Numbered from the stretch's first letter, positions 38,958 to 50,192 are shown. The stretch: DNA of 64,000 nucleotides from Sphingomonas aurantiaca (GCF_003050705.1 NZ_QAOG01000001.1:789105-853104); one strand, 5' to 3'. Notes: generated by a model from the letters alone, not told the origin. A program made the numbers and translations.

Positions 38958-38995
38958 GCGGCGTATCGATCCCGTCCGCGGGATCGATACGCCGC
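38958..38995. terminator. Perfect 17-bp hairpin between lpoA-like and coaD genes
   Basis: GCGGCGTATCGATCCCG and its exact complement flank a TCCG loop. It lies seven bases after one stop codon and 21 from the convergent coaD stop. There is no U-run on either strand, so it would be a weak or Rho-assisted bidirectional terminator, or an RNA 3'-end stabiliser. Confidence 0.5.
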
Positions 38996-39015
38996 CTGGC
39001 TTAGCTGCGAAGGGC

Positions 39016-39522
39016 TCAGCTGCCCTTGCGGCCGATCTTCTCGACCCGCGCCACCACGTCGGCGCAGACCGCCTCGGGCACGAACTTGGCGATGTTGCCG
39101 CCGTACAGCGCGATTTCCTTGACCAGCCGGCTCGCGATCGGCTGCAACGCGACGTCGGCCATCAGGAACACCGTCTCGACGCGCGGATTGATCTGCTGGT
39201 TCATCCCCGCCATCTGATATTCATACTCGAAGTCCGCCACCGCGCGCAGGCCGCGGACGATCACCTTCGCCCCCTGGCGCTCGGCAAAGTCCATCAGCAG
39301 CGAATCGAACGCGACGACTTGGATGTCGCCGCCGATCCCCGCGACCTCGCGGCGCACCGTCGCCATCCGCTCCTCGATCGTGAACATCGGCGACTTGGAC
39401 GGGTTGGTCGTCACCCCGATCACGAGCCGGTCGACCAGCTTCGCGCCGCGCCGGATGATATCCATATGGCCCAGCGTGACCGGATCGAACGTGCCCGGAT
39501 AGACACCAATGCGTGCGGTCAT
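39016..39522 (-). CDS. coaD: Phosphopantetheine adenylyltransferase
   Basis: The protein has 168 residues, family length. The nucleotidyltransferase motif YPGTFDPVTLGHMDIIRRG holds the T/HxGH signature (here GTFDPVTLGH), and the end has the ISS-like segment replaced by IASRLVKEIALYGG, as in many alphaproteobacteria. It makes dephospho-CoA from phosphopantetheine. It follows ispA by 21 bases and is probably in the xseB-ispA-coaD unit. Confidence 0.96.
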   Translation of the reverse strand: MTARIGVYPGTFDPVTLGHMDIIRRGAKLVDRLVIGVTTNPSKSPMFTIEERMATVRREVAGIGGDIQVVAFDSLLMDFAERQGAKVIVRGLRAVADFEYEYQMAGMNQQINPRVETVFLMADVALQPIASRLVKEIALYGGNIAKFVPEAVCADVVARVEKIGRKGS

Positions 39523-39543
39523 GTTGAGCTCCCGGTGATGCGC

Positions 39544-40434
39544 TTAGCGGTCGCGTTCGAGCACGAAGCGCGCAATGTCGCGTAGCAGGTCGGCTTCCTT
39601 GCCGTAGCTGTGCAGATGCGCGATCGCCTGATCGACGAGCATCCGCGCCTGTTCGCGCGCGCGCTCGGGGCCCAGCAGCGACAGGAACGTCTCCTTGCCG
39701 GCAACCTCGTCCTTGCGCAGCTTCTTGCCCGCGACCGCCTCGTCGCCCTCGGCATCGAGCAGGTCGTCGGCGATCTGGAACGCGAGCCCCAGGTCGTGCG
39801 CATAGCCGCGCAAGCCCACCCGGCCCTCGGGCGGCAGCCGACCCAGGATCGCACCCGCCTCGACCGAGGCGGAGATCAGCGCGCCCGTCTTCATCTGCTG
39901 CAACCGCGTGACGGTGTTCAGGTCGAAGCGCGTCGTCTCCGCCTCGATATCCATGATCTGGCCGCCTGCCATGCCGTTCGGGCCGGCCGCACGCGCGAGG
40001 TCGAGCACCAGTTCGATCCGCACGAACGGATCGGCGTGCGTCGCCGGATCCGCCAGCACCTCGAACGCCAGCGCATGCAGGCAATCGCCCGCCAGGATCG
40101 CGGTCGCCTCGTCGAACATCTTGTGCACGGTCGGCTTGCCGCGGCGCATGTCGTCATTGTCCATCGACGGCAAATCGTCGTGGATCAGCGAATAGACGTG
40201 GATCGCCTCGAGCGCGGTCGCCGCCCGCGCGGAACATTCGCGCGCCACGTCGAACAGGTTGGCGGTCGCGAAGACCAGCAACGGGCGCAGTCGCTTGCCC
40301 CCACCGATCGCGGCATGCCGCATCGCGCGGTACAGGTCGGCGCGCGGATCGTCGGGGATCGCCAGCAGCTGGTCGAACTGCCGGTCGATCTCGGCCGCGA
40401 CGTCCGCGAGCGCGGCGTCGAGCGTGAGGGGCAT
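39544..40434 (-). CDS. ispA: Farnesyl diphosphate synthase (polyprenyl synthetase family)
   Basis: The protein has 296 residues from the ATG at 40434. The first aspartate-rich motif is LIHDDLPSMDNDDMRRG (DDxxxxD form of bacterial FPP synthases) and the second is FQIADDLLD. GGKRLRP binds the diphosphate. It condenses IPP and DMAPP to farnesyl diphosphate, feeding carotenoid, ubiquinone and undecaprenyl synthesis. The upstream in-frame ATG at 40494 lies inside xseB. xseB precedes it by 13 bases; dxs, often the next gene, is absent. Confidence 0.93.
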   Translation of the reverse strand: MPLTLDAALADVAAEIDRQFDQLLAIPDDPRADLYRAMRHAAIGGGKRLRPLLVFATANLFDVARECSARAATALEAIHVYSLIHDDLPSMDNDDMRRGKPTVHKMFDEATAILAGDCLHALAFEVLADPATHADPFVRIELVLDLARAAGPNGMAGGQIMDIEAETTRFDLNTVTRLQQMKTGALISASVEAGAILGRLPPEGRVGLRGYAHDLGLAFQIADDLLDAEGDEAVAGKKLRKDEVAGKETFLSLLGPERAREQARMLVDQAIAHLHSYGKEADLLRDIARFVLERDR

Positions 40435-40447
40435 CCCGCTCACCGCG

Positions 40448-40687
40448 TCAGCCCGCCGCGAACGGGCGGACGCCCGCGGGCTTGCCGTCGGCATCGAGCC
40501 GGATCGCCTCGATCCGCGCCTGCGCCGCGTCGAGCCGGTCGGCGCAACGCTGGCGGAGCTTGTTGCCGCGCTCGTACAACTCGATCGCCTGCTGCAGCGG
40601 CGTGTCGCCGCTCTCCAGCTTCCCGACGATGAGCTCGAGTTCCTTCAGTGCATCCTCGAACGCGAGGTCTTCGATCGGCGTGTCCAT
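40448..40687 (-). CDS. xseB: Exodeoxyribonuclease VII small subunit
   Basis: The protein has 79 residues and is mostly helical. The family core is FEDALKELELIVGKLESGDTPLQQAIELYERGNKLRQRC (key part ELIVGKLESGD..LEQ). It pairs with XseA to degrade single-stranded DNA. It heads the unit with ispA and coaD. Confidence 0.95.
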   Translation of the reverse strand: MDTPIEDLAFEDALKELELIVGKLESGDTPLQQAIELYERGNKLRQRCADRLDAAQARIEAIRLDADGKPAGVRPFAAG

Positions 40688-40777
40688 GTCCGTCGCTATG
40701 GCGCAGGCACGCGATGGGGGTCAAGGACGCGGGCCAAGGATCGCCCGGTGGGATCACGCGCCCGATCGCCGCCAGGA

Positions 40778-40978
40778 TCAGCGCAGGCGGCTGACGGTCC
40801 ATGTGTAGAGCACCGAGATACCGACCAGCCCGAGGTCGACCGCCGCCTGCATCCGGTGCGGCGACGGGTCGCGCGAGTCGTGCGTCACCAGCTGGACGTC
40901 GATCGTCGGATGGCGCACCGCCAGCGCGGTCAGCGCGACCAGCCCCGCGATCAGCAGCGTCCCCTTGTGATTGCGCAT
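40778..40978 (-). CDS. Small two-helix protein of unknown function
   Basis: The protein has 66 residues from the ATG at 40978 (MRNHKGTLLIAGLVALTALAV). A hydrophobic segment at 7-22 and another at 46-61 (LGLVGISVLYTWTVS) flank a polar loop that contains THDSRDPSPHR. I do not recognise it. Longer in-frame starts upstream overlap the diguanylate cyclase 3' end and give Arg-rich, non-natural sequence. Confidence 0.5.
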   Translation of the reverse strand: MRNHKGTLLIAGLVALTALAVRHPTIDVQLVTHDSRDPSPHRMQAAVDLGLVGISVLYTWTVSRLR

Positions 40979-41081
40979 CCCGTGTCCCCCCGGCCCATGC
41001 CCCCCCGGGCAGGCGCGCGACCATGTCGCAAATCGCCGCCGCCGACAAGCCGGGTGCAAAGCCGACCGCGGCGCGCGCCGG

Positions 41082-42767
41082 TCAGGCGGCGATCCGCGCG
41101 GTCGGGGCCGCACGCGCGCAGTCGCGTCCCGCCGCCTTCGCCGCGAACAGCGCACGGTCGGCGCAGTGATACAGATGCTTCCAGTCGGTCTCGTGCATCA
41201 GCGGGCCGGTGCAGGTGCCGATGCTCGCGGTCACGACGATATCGAACGGCATCCGCTGGCCGCGCACGCGCTCGAGCACCGCGGCAGGGTCGACCGCGTT
41301 GGTCGCATCGAACAGGATCGCGAACTCCTCGCCGCCGATCCGCGCGACGAGCGAGTCGGGCGGCACCGAATTGTGCAGCGCGCGGGCGACGACGCGCAGC
41401 ACCTCGTCGCCGCCGTCATGCCCGATCAGGTCGTTGACCCGCTTGAAGTGGTCGACGTCGGCGATCATCAGCACCTGGTCACCCGGCCGGCCGATCGCGC
41501 GGTTCAGGAACGCGCGGCGGTTGAGCAGGCCCGTCAACGGTTCGGTATCGGCCAACAGCCGCGCGGCGATCTCCTGCGCGCGCGCGGTGTCGCGCTCGAC
41601 GCTCAGCAACCGGATCCGGTACGCGATCGCCATGCTCGACAGCATCGATTCGAGCGCCATCGACAGGATCGTCGAATTGTCGAGCCACAGGCTCCAGCCG
41701 AACAGGTCGAACGCGTTGGCGACGCGCAGCGCGGCGACCGCGATCGGCACGCCCCAGGCCAGCGCGAACAGCCACAGGAAATTGCTCCGCACGCGCCAGG
41801 CCTGGATCAGGACGGCGGGGATCAGCACCAGCAGCGCGAGATACGCGCCTGCCAGCAGCCGGTCGAGCAAGTGGAACTGCCACGGCGCCAGCGCCGCCCA
41901 GGCGAGCCCCGTGGTCATCAACGCGGTCATCACGACCGTGCTCGCGGGCCGCAGCCATCCGCTAAAGACCGCGCGTTCGAAGAAGGTGCGCGCGAACAGC
42001 AACGCGGCGGCGGCGGACGCGGCGAGGAACAGCGCGTTGAACCGCTGGCGATCATTATTGTCGAGCATCGGCAGCATCTGCCCGAGCGCACCCGACGAGG
42101 TCAGCGCATAAGCGAGCAGGCACAGCACGAGCAGGCAATACGCAGGCTGGAACGCCTGCCGCAGCGCGCCCCACAGGGCGAAATTATAGACGATCAGCGC
42201 GATCGCCATGCCACCGAACGCGCCATACAGCGCGGCGAGCAGGATTTCGGTCGTGTCGCTCTGCTGATGCGCCGCAAGCGCGGGGCCCAGGATCAGCCCG
42301 CGCAGGTTCGCCGCGCCCTCCAGATGCCAGAGCAGTCGGACGGGGGCGACGTCGTGCCGCGGGACCGGCTGGACGATCACCGCGCCGAGCCCGAGCAACC
42401 GGCCTGCGGTGCGCGAGGTGAAGCCGCTGCGGCGGATCGATCCGTCCGCATACAGCACGTACAGCGTCACCCGGTGCACCCAGGTGCTGCCGATCCGGAC
42501 GGTAGGATCATGGTCGCCCGCGGCGATCGCGGGCAGCCGCTGCGACAGGATCCAGAAGTCGCCGCCGCCGAATTTGGTCTGCGCGGTGGTGCAGTCGAAC
42601 CCTGCCGGCTGCGCGAACAGCGCGGCCGGCGTCTGTCCGGCCAGCACAGGCCGGATGCACACCGACAACGGCGTGCCGGTGGTCGCGGTGACGGGAAGGG
42701 CGAGCGAAAGACCAAGCATCAGCGCGAGCGCACCGATCGTCCATCGCAGCCATGCCAAGCGGTCCAT
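41082..42767 (-). CDS. Membrane diguanylate cyclase, 7TMR-DISM type
   Basis: The protein has 561 residues. A signal segment leads to an extracellular DISM-like domain (about 30-180). Seven hydrophobic helices follow (about 185-375; SDTTEILLAALYGAFGGMAIALIVYNFALWG is the first, only partly quoted elsewhere). A coiled linker precedes the GGDEF domain, with the active loop ARIGGEEFAILF and LTGLLNRRAFLNRAI. It should make cyclic di-GMP in response to an external or envelope signal. It is the second cyclase in the window. Confidence 0.9.
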   Translation of the reverse strand: MDRLAWLRWTIGALALMLGLSLALPVTATTGTPLSVCIRPVLAGQTPAALFAQPAGFDCTTAQTKFGGGDFWILSQRLPAIAAGDHDPTVRIGSTWVHRVTLYVLYADGSIRRSGFTSRTAGRLLGLGAVIVQPVPRHDVAPVRLLWHLEGAANLRGLILGPALAAHQQSDTTEILLAALYGAFGGMAIALIVYNFALWGALRQAFQPAYCLLVLCLLAYALTSSGALGQMLPMLDNNDRQRFNALFLAASAAAALLFARTFFERAVFSGWLRPASTVVMTALMTTGLAWAALAPWQFHLLDRLLAGAYLALLVLIPAVLIQAWRVRSNFLWLFALAWGVPIAVAALRVANAFDLFGWSLWLDNSTILSMALESMLSSMAIAYRIRLLSVERDTARAQEIAARLLADTEPLTGLLNRRAFLNRAIGRPGDQVLMIADVDHFKRVNDLIGHDGGDEVLRVVARALHNSVPPDSLVARIGGEEFAILFDATNAVDPAAVLERVRGQRMPFDIVVTASIGTCTGPLMHETDWKHLYHCADRALFAAKAAGRDCARAAPTARIAA

Positions 42768-42854
42768 GAGACTATTTTAGCGGGGCTTCCCGAATTAACG
42801 GTAAACGCGGGCAGATTCAGCGCTGGGTCCGCCGATCGCGGGGCCGCACCCAAG

Positions 42855-42889
42855 AAAAAGCCCGCCGCCGGATCGCTCCGGCGGCGGGC
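42855..42889 (-). terminator. Intrinsic terminator of clpA
   Basis: On the minus strand GCCCGCCGCCGGA and its exact complement (42860-42872 with 42877-42889) close a four-base loop. Five U residues interrupted by one C follow. It starts 26 bases past the clpA stop codon. Confidence 0.93.
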
Positions 42890-42914
42890 CATGTCTCACA
42901 CCGTCAAACCGCGA

Positions 42915-45233
<2,319 letters not shown>

Positions 45234-45376
45234 TTACATTACTCCTGTCGGGCCGCGAAACCGCAGGCCCTTTGCCACTATGTCGGAACTGATATCGGTC
45301 GCATCAACCACTTGAACCCGGCCCCGTCCGTTCCTGCGTTGCTTAAATATAGCACGCATGGCGGTGGCCCGGCCGG

Positions 45377-45571
45377 TCACCGCCTGAACAGGTCGTCGGC
45401 GCTGGCGCGGTGGCTGACCGCACGGTCCTTCTTGATCTGGCATCGCGCGATCTCGCCCTGGAGCACGGTGATCCGCGCATCGAGCTCGGCGACCGACAGC
45501 GGATCAAGGTCCTGCCGCACCAGTGCGTCAAGCAGATCGTCGGGACGGGAGGGGGCGTCATCCATGTCCAT
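45377..45571 (-). CDS. DUF1192 family small protein
   Basis: The protein has 64 residues (62 from a second ATG at 45565). The core LVRQDLDPLSVAELDARITVLQGEIAR (key LDxLSVxEL and ALxxEIxR pattern) is the DUF1192 signature, a short helical protein. Its place next to a divergent PIG3-type quinone oxidoreductase is the conserved alphaproteobacterial arrangement. Function unknown. The 73 bases between the two start codons must hold both promoters. Confidence 0.88.
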   Translation of the reverse strand: MDMDDAPSRPDDLLDALVRQDLDPLSVAELDARITVLQGEIARCQIKKDRAVSHRASADDLFRR

Positions 45572-45644
45572 CGTGGATGCAACGTTGACCCGCACCCGAG
45601 TGATGTCAATAAGGCGCGGAAATCTAAAGGGACGTGACGAGCAA

Positions 45645-46676
45645 ATGACCGCGATACCCGACACCACTTCGACTACCCCGACTATCCCTGACGTCATGAA
45701 GGCGATCGATCCGGAACAGCCCGGCGGTCCCGACGTCCTGGTGCTCGTCGACCGCCCGGTCCCGCGCCCGGGGCAGGGCGAGGTCCTCGTCAAGGTCGCC
45801 GCCGCCGGCGTGAACCGCCCCGAGGTGATGCAGCGCATGGGCAAATATCCGCCGCCCCCCGGCGCACCGTCGATTCTCGGCATGGAGATCGCCGGGACGA
45901 TCGTCGCGGTCGGCGAAGGCGTCGGCGACGAGCAGATCGGGCAAACCGTCTGCGCGCTGATCACTGGCGGTGCCTATGCGCACTATGCGATCGCGCCGTT
46001 CGGCCAGTGCCTGCCCGTTCCCGAGGCGCTGACGATGGTCGAGGCGGCAGCGATGCCCGAGACGCTCTTCACCGTCTGGACCAATCTGTTCGAGCGCGCC
46101 TACGCCACCGAAGGCGATACCGTTCTGGTCCACGGCGGCACCAGCGGCATCGGCACGATGGCGATCGGGCTGTGCAACCTGTTCGGCATCGACATCATCG
46201 TCACCGCGGGCTCGAAGGCCAAGTGCGAGGCGGCGCTCAGCCTCGGCGCCACCCACGCGATCGACTACAAGACCGAGGATTATGTCGAGCGCGTCAAGCA
46301 GATCACCGGCGGCAAGGGCGTCGCGGCGGTGCTCGACATGGTCGGCGGCGACTATGTCCCGCGCAACCTGCAATGCCTCGCCGAGGACGGCCGCCACGTC
46401 TCGATCGCGGTGCAGCGCGGGATGACCGCGACGGTGCCGCTGTTCGAGATCATGCGCCGTCGCCTGACGCTGACCGGCTCGACGCTGCGCCCGCGCGATA
46501 CCGCGTTCAAGTCGCTGGTCGCCGATGAACTCGCGCGCACCGTCTGGCCGCATGTCGAGGCGGGCAAGCTCAAGCCGGTAATCGACCGGACCTTCGCCTT
46601 CGCCGACGCCCCCGCCGCGCACACGCGGATGGAAGCCGGCGACCATGTCGGCAAGATCGTCCTGACGATGGAATAA
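45645..46676 (+). CDS. NAD(P)H quinone oxidoreductase, PIG3 family
   Basis: The protein has 343 residues from the ATG at 45645, giving the PIG3-type N-terminus. It is a zinc-free medium-chain dehydrogenase/reductase: VAAAGVNRPEVMQRMGKYPPPPGAP, LILGMEIAG-like SILGMEIAGT, and the NADP loop VHGGTSGIGTMAI. The likely activity is one- or two-electron reduction of quinones. No zinc ligands of alcohol dehydrogenases are present. A longer in-frame region upstream overlaps DUF1192 and is not used. Confidence 0.92.
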   Translation: MTAIPDTTSTTPTIPDVMKAIDPEQPGGPDVLVLVDRPVPRPGQGEVLVKVAAAGVNRPEVMQRMGKYPPPPGAPSILGMEIAGTIVAVGEGVGDEQIGQTVCALITGGAYAHYAIAPFGQCLPVPEALTMVEAAAMPETLFTVWTNLFERAYATEGDTVLVHGGTSGIGTMAIGLCNLFGIDIIVTAGSKAKCEAALSLGATHAIDYKTEDYVERVKQITGGKGVAAVLDMVGGDYVPRNLQCLAEDGRHVSIAVQRGMTATVPLFEIMRRRLTLTGSTLRPRDTAFKSLVADELARTVWPHVEAGKLKPVIDRTFAFADAPAAHTRMEAGDHVGKIVLTME

Positions 46677-46702
46677 ATCGCAGCCGGCCGCGCCAAACCC
46701 GA

Positions 46703-46823
46703 TCCTCCCCCGCCAGGGGGAGGTGGCAGGCGCAGCCTGACGGAGGGGGAGGACAGGAAAACGCCTGTTCCGTGTCCTCCCCCTCCGCCGCATACCGCAG
46801 CACCTCCCCCTGGCGGGGGAGGG
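46703..46823. repeat. Palindromic element, family C (full copy)
   Basis: Same layout as 17351-17472, with TCCTCCCCCGCCAGGGGGAGG on the left (key palindrome CCTCCCCC...GGGGGAGG) and its mirror on the right. Confidence 0.9.
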
Positions 46824-46863
46824 TCGCCAATTTACCCGGGACGCGGTCACGGAAAGCCTACGC

Positions 46864-47130
46864 TTAGTTGCTGTCCGAGGAATCATCCCCGCCGCTCGTC
46901 GCGAGCAGCACGCCGACGACCAGCGCGGCCAGGATGCCGATGCTGACATAGGTCGCGGTCGGACCCTCGGCGAGTCCGCTCTTGCCCGACGACGGCGTAC
47001 CCGCGCGGACGGTCGCCGACTTGGCCACCGACAACGACGCGGCTGGATTGGCGGCCGATGCGATCGTTGGCGCAGTCATCATCGCCATCCCGGCAACCGC
47101 CGCGGCAACGCTCTTGAAACGGAACTTCAC
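46864..47130 (-). CDS. Exported small membrane protein of unknown function
   Basis: The protein has 88 residues. A signal peptide (MKFRFKSVAAAVAGMAMMTAPTIASA, cut after ASA) is followed by a Ser/Thr-rich stretch, one membrane helix (about 61-79, TYVSIGILAALVVGVLLAT) and a short acidic tail SGGDDSSDSN. This plan (signal, helix, GGDD-Ser tail) is one I have seen in sphingomonad hypothetical proteins, but I cannot name a family. It is convergent with the quinone oxidoreductase across a family C element. Confidence 0.78.
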   Translation of the reverse strand: MKFRFKSVAAAVAGMAMMTAPTIASAANPAASLSVAKSATVRAGTPSSGKSGLAEGPTATYVSIGILAALVVGVLLATSGGDDSSDSN

Positions 47131-47308
47131 GATAGAGTCTCCCTGTATAGTCGCGCCATAGGTTCAGCTTCCCCGCGATTCGTCAACGCGTTTGCGTGCA
47201 TTGCAACAGCGTCGCGACAATGACTTCGAACAGTCACCGGACTGCGACCACGATGTCACAATAGTCCCGTAGAAGAATGCCCAAGGTTAGTTTCGCGGGG
47301 GCAGGCTC

Positions 47309-48193
47309 ATGAACGCCGTTACGACGTTTTCGCCATCTGGCAACATGGGCGCCGACATCGCCGACATCGCCGATTTCATTCATTCGCGGCCGTCCGTACC
47401 CGAACCGATCGTCGATCGGCGCCAGTATCGCACGATCTGGATCTCCGACGTCCATCTTGGCACGCGCGGCTGCAACGCCGGGATGCTCAACGACTTCCTC
47501 GATCACGTCGACAGCGAGACGATGTACCTTGTCGGCGACATGATCGACGGCTGGCGGCTGAAGAAGAAATTCTACTGGCCCGCCGCACACAACGACGTCC
47601 TCTGGCGCCTGCTCAAGCGCGCCAAGCGCGGCACCCGCGTCGTCTATATCCCCGGCAACCATGACGAGGTGTTCCGCCAATATTCGGGGCTCGATTTCGG
47701 CGGCATCTCGATCCGGCGCAAAGCGATCCACGAGACCGCCGACGGCCGCCGCCTGCTCGTGCTCCACGGCGACGAGTTCGATGCGATCACGCTCGCGCAC
47801 CGTTGGGTCGCGCATATCGGCGACGCCGCCTACACGATGTTGATGGGGCTCAACCGCTGGGTCAACGGCGTGCGGCGGCGGCTGGGCATGCCCTATTGGT
47901 CGCTGTCGAAGCACGCGAAAGCCAAGGTCAAGAACGCGGTCGCCTTCATCTCGCACTTCGAGGAGGTGGTCGCGCACGCGGCGGGCGTCCGCGGTGTCGA
48001 GGGGGTCGTCTGCGGTCACATCCACACCGCCGAAATGCGCGAGATCGCCGGCATCGCCTATTACAATGACGGCGACTGGGTCGAAGGCTGCACCGCGCTG
48101 GTCGAGCATTTCGACGGCCGCATGGAGCTGCTCCACTGGGCCGACGAGATCGCCGCGCGCGAACAGGACAAGGTCGTCAAGCTAGCCGCCTGA
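47309..48193 (+). CDS. LpxH-like metallophosphoesterase (UDP-2,3-diacylglucosamine diphosphatase family)
   Basis: The protein has 294 residues. All metal-binding motifs of the calcineurin-like fold are present: ISDVHLG, GDMIDGW, PGNHDE, VLHGDEFD and GHIHTAE. It is longer than E. coli LpxH and of the type found beside glycosyltransferases in alphaproteobacteria, so lipid A precursor or phospholipid cleavage are both possible. The GT4-type glycosyltransferase follows 161 bases downstream and is probably in the same transcript. Confidence 0.88.
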   Translation: MNAVTTFSPSGNMGADIADIADFIHSRPSVPEPIVDRRQYRTIWISDVHLGTRGCNAGMLNDFLDHVDSETMYLVGDMIDGWRLKKKFYWPAAHNDVLWRLLKRAKRGTRVVYIPGNHDEVFRQYSGLDFGGISIRRKAIHETADGRRLLVLHGDEFDAITLAHRWVAHIGDAAYTMLMGLNRWVNGVRRRLGMPYWSLSKHAKAKVKNAVAFISHFEEVVAHAAGVRGVEGVVCGHIHTAEMREIAGIAYYNDGDWVEGCTALVEHFDGRMELLHWADEIAAREQDKVVKLAA

Positions 48194-48198
48194 TGAAA

Positions 48199-48337
48199 CC
48201 CTCTCCCCCGCGGGGAGAGGGCAAGCCGCGTCAGCGGCGCGGGTGAGGGCAAGTCCACGACGCGACTGAAAAGCGTGCCCTCACCCTCCCACCCGGCTGC
48301 GCCGGGCGGGTCCCTCCCTCTCCCCGACGGGAGAGGG
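48199..48337. repeat. Palindromic element, family B-like
   Basis: CCTCTCCCCCGCGGGGAGAGG, then GGTGAGGGCAAG, is mirrored by GTGCCCTCACCCTCCC and CTCTCCCCGACGGGAGAGG. It is a diverged relative of the elements in the atp operon and ends 17 bases before the glycosyltransferase start, next to the ribosome site AGGAGA. Confidence 0.8.
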
Positions 48338-48354
48338 CAAGCAGGAGAACATCG

Positions 48355-49377
48355 ATGCGTATCGCAATCGTCACCGACGCCTGGAGCCCGCAAGTCAACG
48401 GCGTCGTCCGCACGCTGCAGGCGGTCCAGCGCGAACTGGAATCGATCGGCCATCAGGTTCTGGTGGTGTCGCCCGAACGCTTCGCCTCGGTGCCGTGCCC
48501 GACCTATCCCGAGATCCGCCTCGCCTTCGCGCGATCGGGCGCGGTCGGCCGCATGCTCGCCGCGTTCGGACCCGATGCGATCCACCTCGCGACCGAGGGC
48601 CCGGTCTGCCTCGCCGCGCGCACCTGGTGCCTCGCCCGCGCGCTGCCCTTCACCAGCGCGTATCACACGCAATTCCCGGATTACGTCGCCGCGCGCACCG
48701 GCGCGAACCCCGACTGGATCTGGCGCTATATCCGCTGGTTCCACCGCCCCGCGCAGTCGATCCTCGTCTCCACCCCCTCGGTCGCCAAGACGCTCGTCGA
48801 CCAGGGCCTGCCCCAGGTCCGCGAATGGGGCAGGGGGATCGACTTTGCGCAATTCGGCTTCGATGGCGCGCGCGATCCGCAGATCGCGGCGCTGCCCGGC
48901 CCGATCCTGCTCTATGTCGGGCGAGTCGCGATCGAGAAGAATATCGAGGCGTTCCTCGCCTCCAGGCATCCCGGTACCAAGGTCGTGGTCGGCGATGGCC
49001 CGGCCCGCGCCTCGCTCGCGCGCCGCTTCCCCAACGCCGTCTTTCTCGGCCAGCGTTCGGGGCTCGATCTTGCGGCGGCTTATCGCACCGCCGACGTGCT
49101 CGTCTTCCCCAGTCGCACCGACACGTTCGGGCTGGTCATGATCGAGGCGCTGGCCTGCGGCACGCCGGTCGCGGCCTATCCCGTCACCGGCCCGATCGAC
49201 GTCCTCGACGATCGCGTCGGCGCGATGGACGCCGATCTCGATGTCGCGATCGCCGCCGCGCTCACCCGCCGCAGCGTCACCTGCGCCGCCTATGCCGCCC
49301 GCTACAGCTGGCCCGCCAGCGCCCGACAGTTCCTGCACGCGCTCGTTCCGCTCGACAGGAAGCTCATGGCGGCCTGA
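48355..49377 (+). CDS. Glycosyltransferase family 4 (GT-B)
   Basis: The protein has 340 residues. The N-terminal lobe begins with RIAIVTDAWSPQVNGVVRT, the pattern of GT4 lipid glycosyltransferases of the MgtA/SqdX/digalactosyl type. The C-terminal lobe has GPILLYVGRVAIEKNI and the donor-binding E-x7-E segment FPSRTDTFGLVMIEALACGTPV. It transfers a sugar, probably to a membrane lipid. Its neighbour is the LpxH-like enzyme. A strong terminator follows at 49430. Confidence 0.92.
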   Translation: MRIAIVTDAWSPQVNGVVRTLQAVQRELESIGHQVLVVSPERFASVPCPTYPEIRLAFARSGAVGRMLAAFGPDAIHLATEGPVCLAARTWCLARALPFTSAYHTQFPDYVAARTGANPDWIWRYIRWFHRPAQSILVSTPSVAKTLVDQGLPQVREWGRGIDFAQFGFDGARDPQIAALPGPILLYVGRVAIEKNIEAFLASRHPGTKVVVGDGPARASLARRFPNAVFLGQRSGLDLAAAYRTADVLVFPSRTDTFGLVMIEALACGTPVAAYPVTGPIDVLDDRVGAMDADLDVAIAAALTRRSVTCAAYAARYSWPASARQFLHALVPLDRKLMAA

Positions 49378-49388
49378 CGCTTGTTCGC

Positions 49389-49417
49389 TTGCCTGTTAGG
49401 CCCGCGCGCAGTAAGTC
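49389..49417 (+). promoter_or_regulatory. Possible promoter of the DUF1013 gene
   Basis: TTGCCT (49389-49394) and TAAGTC (49412-49417) with 17 bases between them. The -10 match is weak. If used, transcription would start just before the hairpin at 49430, which would then lie in the leader. Confidence 0.3.
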
Positions 49418-49429
49418 TCTCTCATGTCA

Positions 49430-49463
49430 GGCCGCTCCGAAAGGGGCGGCCCTTTCTATTTTT
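49430..49463 (+). terminator. Intrinsic terminator between the glycosyltransferase and DUF1013 genes
   Basis: GGCCGCTCC (49430-49438) pairs with GGGGCGGCC (49443-49451) around GAAA, one G-U pair included. CTTTCTATTTTT follows. It ends 14 bases before the DUF1013 start codon. Confidence 0.88.
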
Positions 49464-49477
49464 ACGGAGTTTCCGCC

Positions 49478-50155
49478 GTGGCCCAGCCGCTCATGCCCCA
49501 CGCGACCGCCGCCTGGATGGTCGACAATACTGCGCTCAGCTTTGAGCAGATCGCGGACTTTTGCGGCCTGCACATCCTCGAGATCCAGGCGATCGCCGAC
49601 GACACGACCTCGACCAAGCTCACCGGTCGCGATCCGGTCCGCGCGCACGAAGTGACGCAGGACGAGATCGACAAGGGTGCCGCCGATCCCGATTACCAGC
49701 TCAAGATGATCAAGGGCCCCGAGCAGGTCCGCCGCACCAAGGGGCCGCGCTATACGCCGGTCTCGAAGCGTCAGGACAAGCCCGACGGCATCTCGTGGAT
49801 CATCCGCAATCACCCGGAGATCACCGACGGCGCGATCTCGCTGCTGATCGGCACGACTCGCACGACGATTGCCGCGATCCGCGACCGCAGCCACTGGAAC
49901 ATCGCCAACATCACGCCGAAGGACCCGGTCACGCTCGGCCTGACCTCGCAGCGCGAACTCGACGCGGCGGTGGCCAAGGCCGCCAAGGCGGCGGGCATGG
50001 AAGCCCCCACCGACACCCGCCTCGAAGGCGACCGCGAAGTCTTGCTCCAGCAGCTCCGCGCCGAACGCACCCAGGCGGCCGCGGACGCACAGTTCGTAGC
50101 GGACGGCGGCGTCCTCCCCGTCAAGCCGCTCTTCGACGACCCCTTCAAGCGCTGA
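49478..50155 (+). CDS. DUF1013 family transcriptional regulator (TrcR-like)
   Basis: The protein has 225 residues from the GTG at 49478, with a GGAG ribosome site nine bases upstream and the expected N-terminus (M)AQPLMPHATAAWMVDNT. The family pattern is LSFEQIADFCGLHILEIQAIAD, then DPVTLGLTSQRELD, and a helix-turn-helix-like ITDGAISLLIGTTRTTIAAIRD. DUF1013 is nearly universal in alphaproteobacteria; from memory, the Caulobacter member has been described as the cell-cycle regulator TrcR. Intrinsic terminators stand on both sides, so it is a single-gene transcript. Confidence 0.9.
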   Translation: MAQPLMPHATAAWMVDNTALSFEQIADFCGLHILEIQAIADDTTSTKLTGRDPVRAHEVTQDEIDKGAADPDYQLKMIKGPEQVRRTKGPRYTPVSKRQDKPDGISWIIRNHPEITDGAISLLIGTTRTTIAAIRDRSHWNIANITPKDPVTLGLTSQRELDAAVAKAAKAAGMEAPTDTRLEGDREVLLQQLRAERTQAAADAQFVADGGVLPVKPLFDDPFKR

Positions 50156-50192
50156 TCGTCTTCCCGGTATCGCCGGGGCAAAAGACAAGGAG

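Noticed and set aside
45234..45359. 41-codon open frame directly upstream of clpA
   Set aside because: It has no ribosome site of its own and no recognisable sequence; it is kept only as a remark under the clpA finding.
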